A stretch of DNA of 64,000 nt from Streptomyces sp. Ru71 (GCF_002920535.1 NZ_PQSS01000005.1:124001-188000), one strand, 5' to 3'. Positions 26,367 to 35,098 are shown, numbered from the stretch's first letter. A program made the numbers and translations. Notes: generated by a model not told the origin, from the letters alone.

Positions 26367-27737
26367 TCAGCAGCCGCCGGAGGTGGCAGTCGGGATGCCG
26401 ACGCCGATGTGGAGCGTGGCCGGGGCGCCGCAGCAGCCACCGCCTTCGCCGCCCTCGGATGCGGTGTCGGGGGCCTCGTAGAGGCCGGCACCGCCGCACA
26501 CGCCGGTCTCCGGCAGGGTCAGCTCGACACGCTCGGCGGCCTCGCGGTCGCCGGCGAGCGCGGCGGCGACGGAGCGGACCTGCTCGTAGCCGGTCAGCGC
26601 GAGGAACGTGGGCGCCCGGCCGTAGGACTTCATGCCGACCAGGTAGAGGTCCTGCTCGGGGTGGGCGAGCTCGTTGACGCCGTGAGGGTAGACCGTGCCG
26701 CAGGAGTGGATGTTCGGGTCGATCAGCGGGGCCAGCGCGACGGGGGCCTGGAGACGTTCGTCGAGGCCGAGGCGGACCTCGGAGAGGAAGGACAGGTCGG
26801 GGCGGAAGCCGGTCAGCACGAGGACCTCGTCGACCGGGTCCAGGCGGCGGCCGTCCTCGGCGACCAGGACCAGCCGGTCACCGTCCCGTTCCACGGCCCG
26901 TGTACGGAAGCCGGTCACCGCGCTCGCGTGGCCGTCCTCGACGGCGGCCTTGGCGCGCAGCCCCAGGGCGCCCCGGGCGGGGAGCTGGTCGGCCTCGCCA
27001 CCGCCGAAGGTGTTCGCACCGATGCCGCGCCGCAGGACCCATGCCGCGTGGGTGCCGGGCTTTTCCATGGCCAGGTCGGCGAGGTAGGCCAGCGCGGTGA
27101 AGGCGGAGGCCCCGGAGCCGACGACCGCGGTGCGCTTGCCTGCGTACCGGGCGCGAATGGCCGGGTCCCGCAGGTCGGGGACGCGGTAGGAGATGCGGTC
27201 AACCGCCGCCTTCTCGCCGAGGGCGGGGAGCCCGTCGGCGCCCATCGGACTGGGGATGGACCAGGTGCCTGAGGCGTCGATCATGGCGCGGGCGGCGATG
27301 CGCTCCTCGCGGCCGCCCACCAGCTCGATGTGCACGGTGAAAGGCTGCTCGTCGCGGTCGGCGTCGACGATGCGGTCGCGGCCGGCGCGCGCGACACCCG
27401 TCACGGTGGCGCCGTAGCGGATCTTGTCGCCGAGGACGTCGGCGAGCGGCTGCAGATACTGCTCGGCCCAGTCACCGCCGGTGGGGTACGTCGCGCCGTC
27501 CGGGCGGACCCAGCCGGTGGGGGCGAGGAGCTTCTCGGCGGCCGGGTCGGTAACCTCGGCCCACGGGGAGAACAGCCGTACGTGCGCCCAGTCGCGCACG
27601 GCGGTGCCGGCGGAGGGGCCAGCCTCCAGGACCAGCGGTTCGAGGCCGCGCTCGACGAGGTGGGCGGCGGCAGCGAGGCCGACGGGGCCCGCGCCGATGA
27701 CGACGACGGGCAGCTGGCCAGTGGCGGGCGCGTTCAC
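26367..27737 (-). CDS. FAD/NAD(P)-binding oxidoreductase of the arsenic operon
   Basis: 456 residues, GTG 27737. It has an FAD motif VVVIGAGPVGLAAAAHLVER near residue 9, a second Rossmann motif TAVVGSGASAFTALAYLADL near 200, and a flavin-monooxygenase-like RLFSPWAEV segment. The last 40 residues are Cys-rich (GVCGGAG, GGGCCGAP, TSGGC), plausible arsenical- or metal-binding tails. It is found beside arsI in actinobacteria; the reaction on arsenicals is unproven. It is divergent from arsR over several operator-like repeats. Confidence 0.82.
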   Translation of the reverse strand: MNAPATGQLPVVVIGAGPVGLAAAAHLVERGLEPLVLEAGPSAGTAVRDWAHVRLFSPWAEVTDPAAEKLLAPTGWVRPDGATYPTGGDWAEQYLQPLADVLGDKIRYGATVTGVARAGRDRIVDADRDEQPFTVHIELVGGREERIAARAMIDASGTWSIPSPMGADGLPALGEKAAVDRISYRVPDLRDPAIRARYAGKRTAVVGSGASAFTALAYLADLAMEKPGTHAAWVLRRGIGANTFGGGEADQLPARGALGLRAKAAVEDGHASAVTGFRTRAVERDGDRLVLVAEDGRRLDPVDEVLVLTGFRPDLSFLSEVRLGLDERLQAPVALAPLIDPNIHSCGTVYPHGVNELAHPEQDLYLVGMKSYGRAPTFLALTGYEQVRSVAAALAGDREAAERVELTLPETGVCGGAGLYEAPDTASEGGEGGGCCGAPATLHIGVGIPTATSGGC

Positions 27738-27751
27738 GATTTCCCCTTTGC

Positions 27752-27906
27752 TTCGACATTTGTCGATGGCTTGCGCCGCCAGCATGGCAGCTGATTCGAC
27801 ACGCGTCAACATAGACATTCATCGAAACTAGTCTGCTGCCCTCGCTCGCCGACTGAGACCCCTCGCCCACCTGGTTCGACATGTGTCAACATAGATGCAT
27901 GTCGAA
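27752..27906. promoter_or_regulatory. ArsR-type operator repeats in the divergent arsR/oxidoreductase promoter
   Basis: Three related elements. TTCGACATttgTCGATG lies at 27752-27768. TTCGACAcgcGTCAACATAGA at 27795-27815 is repeated as TTCGACAtgtGTCAACATAGA at 27875-27895. The last copy continues into CATGTCGAA (27898-27906), making a 9-bp inverted repeat that covers the arsR start codon. Likely autoregulatory ArsR sites. Confidence 0.7.
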
Positions 27907-28273
27907 CACTAAGGTGCTGCCGTTGATCGAGCCCGCCTCCGACGCCGTGGCGCCGTGCTGCCCGCCGCTCACCGAGCGCCCTTTCACCGCGGACGAGGCC
28001 GAGACGGCCGCGCGGATGTTCAAGGCGCTGGGCGACCCGGTACGGCTGCGCCTCTTCTCGGCGGTGGCCTCGCACGAGGGCGGCGAGGCGTGCGTGTGCG
28101 ACATCTCCGATGTGGGCGTCTCCCAGCCGACCGTCTCCCACCACCTGAAGAAGCTGAAGGAGGCCGGCCTGCTGACCTCGGAGCGGCGCGGTACCTGGGT
28201 GTACTACCGGGTGGAGCCCTCCGTGCTGGCCGCGATGGGCAAGCTGCTGACCATCGCGCCGGCAGCGGTCTGA
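27899..28273 (+). CDS. arsR: ArsR/SmtB family repressor
   Basis: 124 residues from ATG 27899. The winged helix is seen as FKALGDPVRLRLFSAVAS, VSQPTVSHHLKKLKEAGLL and RRGTWVYYRVEPSVL. Candidate As(III)-binding cysteines are CCPP near residue 19 and ACVCDIS before the recognition helix. It should derepress both the upstream oxidoreductase-arsI operon and itself when trivalent arsenicals bind. Confidence 0.9.
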   Translation: MSNTKVLPLIEPASDAVAPCCPPLTERPFTADEAETAARMFKALGDPVRLRLFSAVASHEGGEACVCDISDVGVSQPTVSHHLKKLKEAGLLTSERRGTWVYYRVEPSVLAAMGKLLTIAPAAV

Positions 28274-28304
28274 CCTCGCCCATCACCCCCCGGAGTACGC
28301 CACC

Positions 28305-28811
28305 GTGAGCAACCCGACCGGTGTGACCGTCGCGCCGATGGCCACCTCACATGCCGACGAGGTCCTGGCGATCTACCAGGCCGGAATCGACGAGGGCAAC
28401 GCCACCTTCGAGACGGCCGTCCCGACGTGGCAAGCATTCGACGCTGCGAAGCTGCCCGGGCACCGCTTCGTCGCCCTGGACGAGCATGGGGTCGTGCTCG
28501 GCTGGGTGGCCGCCACAAAGGTCTCCGACCGCTGCGCCTACGCCGGTGTCGTCGAGCACTCCGTGTACGTCCACCCCGACGCCCGCGGCCGCGGAGTGGC
28601 TTCCACCTTGCTCAAGGCACTGATCGACTCCACCGAGGCGGCCGGGATCTGGACCATCCAGTCCGGCATCTTCCCGGAGAACACCGCCAGCATCGCCCTG
28701 CACCAACGGGCCGGCTTCCGCGTCATCGGCACCCGCGAGCGCATCGGGCGCCACCACGGCCGCTGGCGCGACGTGGTCCTGGTGGAGCGCCGTAGCGCGG
28801 TCATCGACTGA
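28305..28811 (+). CDS. GNAT N-acetyltransferase, ArsN1/PAT type
   Basis: 168 residues, GTG start 31 bp after arsR. The first motif IYQAGIDEGNATFETAVPTW is the signature of phosphinothricin and arsinothricin acetyltransferases. The acetyl-CoA site is VHPDARGRGVASTLLKALI, and GIFPENTASIALHQRAGFRV follows. Next to arsI and arsR, the likely role is acetylating the organoarsenical antibiotic arsinothricin, with glufosinate-type compounds as alternatives. Confidence 0.85.
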   Translation: MSNPTGVTVAPMATSHADEVLAIYQAGIDEGNATFETAVPTWQAFDAAKLPGHRFVALDEHGVVLGWVAATKVSDRCAYAGVVEHSVYVHPDARGRGVASTLLKALIDSTEAAGIWTIQSGIFPENTASIALHQRAGFRVIGTRERIGRHHGRWRDVVLVERRSAVID

Positions 28812-28820
28812 CCAGTCCGC

Positions 28821-30122
28821 TTACGTGCCGGCCGCATCGGTGCGCTGCCGATTCCAGAGCGCCGAATATTGCTTCACCTCTTCCGGCGTGAGCTGGTTGT
28901 CTCCTTCTGTGCGCAGCAGGGTGGTGTCCCATGGGCGCGTTCCGTCAGTACGGGGAGTCAGCAGCACACCGAGCGTCGCCGTTTGATCCGCCAGGCCCGT
29001 CTGCTGGTGCAGCTCGTGATGGCGCAGCAGGACATATGACTGAAAGGCCGCCTGGATATCGGGGCCGAAGCGCGTCGCGCACCCGAAGATCATCTGTCGG
29101 GTGCCGGATGGAGCGATGGAACGGCGCCAGCGCCACTTGCAATGGCTGGGGGGAACCTGACGAACCTCGCGCAGCATGTCGAGCAGCAGCTGGCCCCACT
29201 CGGCGCGGGCGCCTACCGGCAGCTCATCGACCTCGGAGAGCAGGAGCAAGCGGTTGGCTTCGCTCATGTGCTGGCCGAGCGGACTGATGGCGATGTCTTC
29301 AAGGATGAGGCGCATGACCCGGTGCGCGCGATCGGATCCCACCGGCGCCTGCGGAAGCAGCGGTACGGAGAAGTGGATCCCGCCGAGTTCGGCGACCTCA
29401 GGGCTTATCTCTCCGGGAGGCGCGTCGGCGTCCGCTGCAGCGAGGTCGTAGTAGCGCACGGGCTCGTCCCCGAGAGCCACCGAGTCCATGTTGGCCACGC
29501 GGAAGAGGTAGTTGACCACCGCGGTAGTCGAACGCAGCTGGTCGAACAGGAAGTCCCAGTCCCGCCGCGCCAAGGCTACGCAGGGCAGGCCGGGCAGCGC
29601 GCAGTCAACGACGGTGTCATCGGGTATGCGGTCGTGGTCGAGCACGACGACGCCGATCCACTGGTAGTCGTTGCCGTCGACGGTGAGAGTCTGGCCGCGT
29701 CCGTTCTCGAACTCAGCCGGGGCCGAACGCAGGCTGCGCACAGTCCCCTTCGCCTGGCGCGCAGCTTTGGCGCCCCTGTTCCGCAGCCAGTTCCGCTCAC
29801 TGGCATCGTCCTTGTAGGCGCCCTCCCGGCTCTTGACCTGAACGACAACACCTCGGCTGCCGGTCAGAAGCATCCGGTCACCCAACTCCCGCTGCCCCGA
29901 CGAGACGCGCTTGATTGCGGAGTGGCAGACGAAGTCCGGGAGTCCCCACGTCGCCGCTGCTCGATGAGCCGCCATCTCCGCCCCGGTCCCCTGGTCGACA
30001 CCTTCCGGGAGGGGAAGCGCAGCCGGCACGCTCCGCACGAACACACCTAGGGCCGTTTCCACCACGAGCGTCAGCTCAGGCAGGTCGTCGTTCCCGGCCG
30101 CAGCGGGTCTTGCTTGCTCCAT
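28821..30122 (-). CDS. Unknown 433-residue protein, nuclease-like N-terminal domain
   Basis: No family recognised. GDRMLLTGSRGVVVQVKSRE at residues 81-100 has the D...QxK layout of PD-(D/E)XK-type nucleases, in a segment resembling restriction-like or Holliday-type folds. A Lys/Arg-rich stretch near 110-125 could contact nucleic acid. The C-terminal half is alpha-helical with WRWRRSIAPSGTRQM. It is inserted between two arsenic gene groups and opposed to the ArsN-like gene. Either a cargo insertion or a defence gene. Confidence 0.65.
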   Translation of the reverse strand: MEQARPAAAGNDDLPELTLVVETALGVFVRSVPAALPLPEGVDQGTGAEMAAHRAAATWGLPDFVCHSAIKRVSSGQRELGDRMLLTGSRGVVVQVKSREGAYKDDASERNWLRNRGAKAARQAKGTVRSLRSAPAEFENGRGQTLTVDGNDYQWIGVVVLDHDRIPDDTVVDCALPGLPCVALARRDWDFLFDQLRSTTAVVNYLFRVANMDSVALGDEPVRYYDLAAADADAPPGEISPEVAELGGIHFSVPLLPQAPVGSDRAHRVMRLILEDIAISPLGQHMSEANRLLLLSEVDELPVGARAEWGQLLLDMLREVRQVPPSHCKWRWRRSIAPSGTRQMIFGCATRFGPDIQAAFQSYVLLRHHELHQQTGLADQTATLGVLLTPRTDGTRPWDTTLLRTEGDNQLTPEEVKQYSALWNRQRTDAAGT

Positions 30123-30188
30123 CGCCCTATTAGACGCTCGGCCCAGGAGCGCACACAGCGAATTTCACCGACCGTGGCGACTTGGCAC

Positions 30189-31244
30189 CTACCCGAGCGA
30201 GGCAGCGATTTCACGGGCGGCTTCCCGGGCCGACCGCCCGACCCCGATGAGCGTGGCCGAGGCCGGCCCGGTCCAGTCGCCGTAACCGAGCAGGTGCAGG
30301 CGCGGCTCGTCCACCGCACGCGTACCGTCGACGGCGATGTGCCCGCGGCGGTCCCGCAGCCGGAGCGGTGCCAGGTGGGACAGCGCCGGTCGGAAGCCGG
30401 TGCACCAGATGATCGCGTCCGCCTCGGCGCGCGTGCCGTCGGCCCATTCGGCCCCAGTGGGAGTGAGCCGCGTGAACATCGGCGCCGCCCTGAGCAGGCC
30501 CCGGTCGCGGGCATCTCGGACCGGCGGTACGGCGACGACGTCCCCGAGCGAGGCGACGCCCCCCGTGTCCGTGCGCCCCTCGTCGAGGGCACGGCGGCGG
30601 GCGGTCGCGACGTCGAACAGAACGCGGCCGTCGACGTCGTCGGGCAGGAAACGGGGTGGGCGCTGCGTGACCCAGGTCAGCTCGGTGTTGTGGGCGAGGT
30701 CGGCGGCGATCTGGGCGCCGGAGTTGCCGCCGCCGACCACGATCACGCGGCGACCGGCGAAGTCCCGCGGGCTCTGGTAATCAACGGTGTGCAGCTGACG
30801 GCCACCGAAGTCTCCGCGGCCTGCAATCGCGGGCAGGAAGGGCCGCCACCAGGTGCCGGTGGCACTGATCACCGCTGCCGCCCGCCAGGTACCGGAGTCG
30901 GTCTCCACCCGCAGGAGTCCGCCGTCCCGGCGGATGCCGAGAACCCGTACGGGTCGCTCGACGGGCAACTCGTACCGCTTCTCAAAGGCGGCGAGGTACT
31001 CCACAACGTGCTGCGCGTCGGGGTAGGTCGCGCCGGCCTGCGGTGGCATGAGACGGCCGGGCAGAGAGGAGTACGCGGCCGGGGAGAACAGGCGAAGGGA
31101 GTCCCAGGCGTGCTGCCAGGCACCTCCCGGAGTGGTCTGGGCGTCGAGGATGACGAAGTCGACGCCCAGCCGGCGAAGGTGATAGCCGGCGGCAAGCCCG
31201 GACTGGCCACCACCGATCACCACGACCGGAGCTGTCCGCGTCAT
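30189..31244 (-). CDS. arsO: Flavin-dependent monooxygenase, ArsO-like
   Basis: 351 residues, ATG 31244. VVVIGGGQSGLAAGYHLRRL binds FAD, VIVVGGGNSGAQIAADLA binds NADPH, and ATGTWWRPFLP and a late GYGDWTG lie between and after. It fits the ArsO/CzcO-type oxidoreductases of arsenic operons. It overlaps the aquaporin stop by 4 bp. Confidence 0.85.
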   Translation of the reverse strand: MTRTAPVVVIGGGQSGLAAGYHLRRLGVDFVILDAQTTPGGAWQHAWDSLRLFSPAAYSSLPGRLMPPQAGATYPDAQHVVEYLAAFEKRYELPVERPVRVLGIRRDGGLLRVETDSGTWRAAAVISATGTWWRPFLPAIAGRGDFGGRQLHTVDYQSPRDFAGRRVIVVGGGNSGAQIAADLAHNTELTWVTQRPPRFLPDDVDGRVLFDVATARRRALDEGRTDTGGVASLGDVVAVPPVRDARDRGLLRAAPMFTRLTPTGAEWADGTRAEADAIIWCTGFRPALSHLAPLRLRDRRGHIAVDGTRAVDEPRLHLLGYGDWTGPASATLIGVGRSAREAAREIAASLG

Positions 31245-32029
31245 TCGGCGGCTTCCCGGCCGGGCATGAAGACGAGCGCCACCAGCGCGAGTCCGACCAC
31301 GACTCCGACGAGCTGCATGCCGATGAACCCCGCCACCGACGCGGGCGCGATGCCGGCGAAGGTGTCGGTGAAGGCGCGGCCGATGGTCACCGCCGGGTTC
31401 GCGAAGGACGTGGACGAGGTGAACCAGTACGCGGCACCGATGTACGAAGCCACGGCCACGGGCGCGAAGCGGAGGCGGTCGGTGCGGGCCAGGCCGAAGA
31501 TCAGCAGGATCAGGCCGGCGGTCGCGACGACCTCGCCCAGCAGCAGGTGGCCGGCCGATCGGTCGTGGGTGGACCATTTCACCAGCGGTTCGCCGAACAT
31601 CGCGTCGGCCAGGACCGAGCCCGTGATCGCACCGGCGATCTGAGCAGGGACGTATGCCGCCGCCTCGCGCAACGTGACGCCGGGGCCGCCGCGCCGGGCC
31701 GTCCACCACTCGGCCAGGGTGACGGCCGGGTTGAAGTGCGCACCGGAGACCGGACCGAACAAGGTGATCAGGACGCCGAGCCCGAAGACGGTGGCCGTGG
31801 AGTTGGCGAGCAGCTGCAGCCCCACGTCCTTGGTCAGTTCCGTGGCCTGGATGCCGGAGCCGACCACGATCGCGACGAGCGCCGCCGTGCCGACGAGTTC
31901 GGCGGCGGCCTTGGCGAGCAGCGGAGGACGCCGGGGCGGGGTCGCGCCCGGAGCGAACTGCGGCTCGGCGGCGGGGGCTATGGGGGATTGCCCTGTTCTG
32001 CCGTGCTGGGTTGCCTCGGTGGCGGTCAA
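31241..32029 (-). CDS. Aquaglyceroporin (MIP family), AqpS-like arsenite channel
   Basis: 262 residues. TTG 32029 was chosen for a GAGGAG RBS just upstream. Two asparagine-proline-alanine motifs are present: AHFNPAVTLAEW and FANPAVTIGRAF. There are six membrane spans and a 45-residue cytoplasmic N-terminus. In operons that carry arsC but no ArsB/Acr3 pump, such channels let As(III) leave the cell downhill; this window shows that arrangement. It is coupled to the ArsO-like gene. Confidence 0.88.
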   Translation of the reverse strand: MTATEATQHGRTGQSPIAPAAEPQFAPGATPPRRPPLLAKAAAELVGTAALVAIVVGSGIQATELTKDVGLQLLANSTATVFGLGVLITLFGPVSGAHFNPAVTLAEWWTARRGGPGVTLREAAAYVPAQIAGAITGSVLADAMFGEPLVKWSTHDRSAGHLLLGEVVATAGLILLIFGLARTDRLRFAPVAVASYIGAAYWFTSSTSFANPAVTIGRAFTDTFAGIAPASVAGFIGMQLVGVVVGLALVALVFMPGREAAE

Positions 32030-32067
32030 CAGGAACTCCTCGGTGCAGGTGGCTTTGGGGCGGGTAA

Positions 32068-32382
32068 TCAGGGGCAGGACCGCTTCACGCTGTTCTCGGC
32101 GGTGGCACGCGCGGTCTCCGCGAGATCGGCGAACTGACCGGCAAGCGAGGCGATGACGTCGGGCTTGAGCCGGTAGTAGGTGAAGCGGCCGCACGGCTCC
32201 GTCTCCACGACCCCCGCCTCGCGCAGCACCTTCAGATGGTTGGAGAGGTTGGTCTGCTTGGCCCCCGTCTCCTCGATCAGGTGCGTCGTGCAGAGCGTCT
32301 CCTTGGCGAGCAGGGTGACGATCTGGAGGCGGAGCGGGTCCGCGAGAACCCGCAACAGATCAGTGTCGACTGACGTCAGCAT
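32068..32382 (-). CDS. ArsR/SmtB family repressor (second)
   Basis: 104 residues. DNA-binding part: LADPLRLQIVTLLAKE and TNLSNHLKVLREAGVVETEP. Candidate As(III) ligands are the Cys of ETLCTTHL, the Cys of EPCGRF and a C-terminal RSCP. It differs clearly from the arsR at 27899. It is divergent from arsC and upstream of the aquaporin-ArsO pair. Confidence 0.88.
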   Translation of the reverse strand: MLTSVDTDLLRVLADPLRLQIVTLLAKETLCTTHLIEETGAKQTNLSNHLKVLREAGVVETEPCGRFTYYRLKPDVIASLAGQFADLAETARATAENSVKRSCP

Positions 32383-32407
32383 GGCCTGATACTTTCACAT
32401 CATTCCT

Positions 32408-32421
32408 GGCTGATACCAGCC
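32408..32421. promoter_or_regulatory. Inverted repeat between arsR2 and arsC
   Basis: GGCTG-atac-CAGCC in the 69-bp divergent promoter, a possible ArsR operator. Confidence 0.4.
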
Positions 32422-32451
32422 TGGGCTGATCCACCGACGAAGGAAGAACCG

Positions 32452-32871
32452 ATGCCCTCCAGCCCGCTCGCCTCCGTGCTGTTCGTCTGCATCCACAACG
32501 CCGGGCGTTCACAGATGGCCGCAGGCTTCCTCTCCCACCTCGCGGGCGACCGGATCGAGGTCCGCTCCGCCGGCTCCGTTCCCGCAGACCAGGTCAACCC
32601 GGCCGCCGTCGAAGCGATGAGGGAGGTCGGCATCGACATCGCCGACCAGCAGCCCAAGCTCCTCACGACCGAGGCCGTCCAGGCGTCCGACTACGTCATC
32701 ACCATGGGCTGCGGCGACGCCTGCCCGATCTTCCCCGGCAAGAAGTACCTCGACTGGACCCTGGAAGACCCCGCCGGCAAGGGCGTCGAGGCCGTCCGCC
32801 CGATCCGCGACGAGATCAAGAAGCGGATCGAGGCACTGATCTCCGAGATCGACGCCCAGCAGGAGGCGTGA
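32452..32871 (+). CDS. arsC: Arsenate reductase, low-molecular-weight phosphatase type
   Basis: 139 residues. The P-loop is Cys13-x5-Arg19 (VCIHNAGRSQMAAG). Cys87 and Cys91 (GCGDACPIF) can act as resolving thiols, and the general-acid Asp region is KYLDWTLEDPAGKG. It reduces As(V) to As(III) using thioredoxin or, in actinomycetes, possibly mycothiol. It completes the AqpS-type route: reduction, then channel-mediated loss. Confidence 0.92.
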   Translation: MPSSPLASVLFVCIHNAGRSQMAAGFLSHLAGDRIEVRSAGSVPADQVNPAAVEAMREVGIDIADQQPKLLTTEAVQASDYVITMGCGDACPIFPGKKYLDWTLEDPAGKGVEAVRPIRDEIKKRIEALISEIDAQQEA

Positions 32872-33102
32872 CATCCGCGACGGGCAGCGGCGCCGCCGAT
32901 GTGATCGGTTCCGGATAGGCCACCGCCGTCGAGAATCTCCTACCACCCGGCGGGTGCACCCCCTTCACAGAACGCACGTTCGACGTGAAGGATGGGCGTG
33001 ATCGCGTGCCAGTTCGGTACGTCGCTCGTTAGGCAGCGCAGTCGAAGCGCAGAGTGGGCAAGCGCTGGTTCGCCCTTGCCCTACTGCTACGGGAGGGGAC
33101 CC

Positions 33103-33861
33103 ATGGGCGATCGCAGCACCATCGAGTGGACTGAGGCGACCTGGAATCCCACCACTGGCTGCGATCGCATCTCCCCCGGGTGCGACAACTGCTATGCCCT
33201 GACGTTATCCAGACGCCTCAAGGCGATGGGGGTGGCCAAGTATCAAGCCGACGGTGACCCCAGGACCTCCGGTCCCGGCTTCGGCCTCGCCCTGCATTCG
33301 GACACGCTGGCCATCCCACGCCAGTGGAAGACCCCCCGCATGGTTTTCGTCAACTCAATGAGCGACCTGTTCCACGCCAAGGTGCCCTTGGACTTCGTAC
33401 AACAGGTCTTCCAGGTAATCGCCGACACGCCACAGCACACCTATCAACTCCTGACGAAGAGGGCCCGCAGACTCCGGCGACTGGCAGGCCAACTCGACTG
33501 GCCTCCCAACCTCTGGATGGGCGTCTCCGTCGAGAACTCGGATCACCTGGATCGCATTGATGACCTGCGGCAGGTGCCAGCCGCAGTGCGGTTCTTGTCC
33601 TGTGAACCACTGCTCGGCCCTCTGACAGGCTTGCGCCTGGACGGCATCGGCTGGGTAATCGCCGGTGGCGAATCCGGCCCCCAGCACCGCCCCGTGCAAG
33701 AGGAATGGCTCGTCGAGATCCGGGATGCCTGCAACGAAGCCGACGTGCCGTTCTTCTTCAAACAGTGGGGTGGCCGCACGCCCAAGTCCGGAGGCCGTGA
33801 GCTCGCCGGCATCACGTGGGACCAGATGCCGCCCCGGCTGCACGTGGCAACAGTGCAGTAA
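33103..33861 (+). CDS. DUF5131 family protein (phage Gp37/Gp68-like, three-Cys motif)
   Basis: 252 residues, ATG 33103 with a ggagggg RBS. The family hallmark TTGCDRISPGCDNCYA gives three cysteines near residues 19-30, suggestive of an Fe-S cluster of radical-SAM type. KTPRMVFVNSMSDLFH, LTKRARRL and GGESGPQHRP are other conserved blocks. It is followed by its usual partner, TcmP. A TTA codon at 33205-33207 predicts bldA-dependent translation. Biochemical function unknown; often phage- or element-borne. Confidence 0.85.
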   Translation: MGDRSTIEWTEATWNPTTGCDRISPGCDNCYALTLSRRLKAMGVAKYQADGDPRTSGPGFGLALHSDTLAIPRQWKTPRMVFVNSMSDLFHAKVPLDFVQQVFQVIADTPQHTYQLLTKRARRLRRLAGQLDWPPNLWMGVSVENSDHLDRIDDLRQVPAAVRFLSCEPLLGPLTGLRLDGIGWVIAGGESGPQHRPVQEEWLVEIRDACNEADVPFFFKQWGGRTPKSGGRELAGITWDQMPPRLHVATVQ

Positions 33862-33963
33862 CGGCCAATCTTCAACGGACGCCGTACGCACTCTGGTGGC
33901 ATATGGCAACGGTGTGTGACCCTCTCCAACAGCAAGGCGGTATGGGAGCAGGGGGGAGCGGTC

Positions 33964-35091
33964 ATGGCCGTACCGAAGGATGCCGTGTGGGAACGCGATC
34001 CGCACACGGCCGCCAAACACGACTTACTCAAGCAGTACTTGGAAGCGTGGGCGCCGATTCTGCTGTCGCGGAACGATGTGATCACCTACGCGGAAGGGTT
34101 CGCGGGCGCCGGCGTCTACAAGCAGGGCGAGCCCGGATCTCCCGTCGTCGCCTACGAGGTCTTCGCCCGCGCTCTGCACCGTTCCCCGAAGCGCGTGCAG
34201 CTGGTCCTCATGGAAGAAGACCCCCGACGGGTAGAAGAATTGCAGCGCCAGATGGCCCTCGCTCAGTCGAGAAACAGGGAAGACATCACGGCACGTCTGT
34301 CGATCGACATCGAGCAGGGAGACTTCCACCCGGCCCTCCTGAGGAAGCTGCAGCGCACCGGCAGGCTGGGCAAGCCCCTCTTCGTCCTCCTGGACAGCTT
34401 CGGTGGGCCCGACATCCCGTACTCGCTCCTGCATGAACTCGGTCGCTTCCGAAGCACCGAAGTCATGGTCACCTTCGAGCCTGCCTTCCTCACCCGGTTC
34501 GCCGAGAGACACGACGGCCACCGGCAACTCGGCGACGCAGCCTTCGGCAGCCAGGAGTGGCAAGACGTATTCCGGCAGCCCTCCTCGCACAAGTTCACCT
34601 TCCTGCGCGAGCAATACCGAGCCACGTTACGCCGGGCCGGTTTCACGCACACGCTGTACTTCGAGATGGTCGACGAGGGCGGCAGGAAGCTGTACCTGAT
34701 CTTCGGCACCCAGCACGAGCGAGGACTGGAGAAGATGAAGGACGCTATGTGGAAGGTGGACCCTTCCTACGGCGTCCGCTACCGCGACCCCAGGGACACC
34801 GAACAGCAGATGCTGGATCTCGTATTCGAACCGGATACGGCTCCGCTACGACGGATCCTGCATGACTTCATATCCGAAGCGCCCAAGGGACGAACTGTCC
34901 CGGAACTCCAGCGCTACACGCTCTTGGAGACCGTCTACCGGCCCGCCCAAGTGATCACGGCCGTCCGACAGCTGCGTGAGTCGGGCGCCGTGACGACGGA
35001 ACCGCGCGCCATCAACACCAAGACCCGAGTAAGCGCGGCTGCAACGAGTCCCTCTGCCGGTCCCTCAGCCGAGCAGGGTGCCCTCTGGTGA
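33964..35091 (+). CDS. tcmP: Three-Cys-motif partner protein TcmP
   Basis: 375 residues from ATG 33964 (GGGGGAGC RBS). N-terminal AAKHDLLKQYLEAWAPILL and AEGFAGAGVY, then FVLLDSFGGPD and EVMVTFEPAFLTRFAE are the conserved blocks, with a methyltransferase-like strand order. A winged-helix-like C-terminus contains ETVYRPAQVITAVRQL. Two TTA codons (34024-34026, 34627-34629). It pairs with DUF5131 as described for this family; the system is thought to be a conflict or modification module but is uncharacterised. It ends 136 bp before attR. Confidence 0.83.
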   Translation: MAVPKDAVWERDPHTAAKHDLLKQYLEAWAPILLSRNDVITYAEGFAGAGVYKQGEPGSPVVAYEVFARALHRSPKRVQLVLMEEDPRRVEELQRQMALAQSRNREDITARLSIDIEQGDFHPALLRKLQRTGRLGKPLFVLLDSFGGPDIPYSLLHELGRFRSTEVMVTFEPAFLTRFAERHDGHRQLGDAAFGSQEWQDVFRQPSSHKFTFLREQYRATLRRAGFTHTLYFEMVDEGGRKLYLIFGTQHERGLEKMKDAMWKVDPSYGVRYRDPRDTEQQMLDLVFEPDTAPLRRILHDFISEAPKGRTVPELQRYTLLETVYRPAQVITAVRQLRESGAVTTEPRAINTKTRVSAAATSPSAGPSAEQGALW

Positions 35092-35098
35092 AAGGCCA

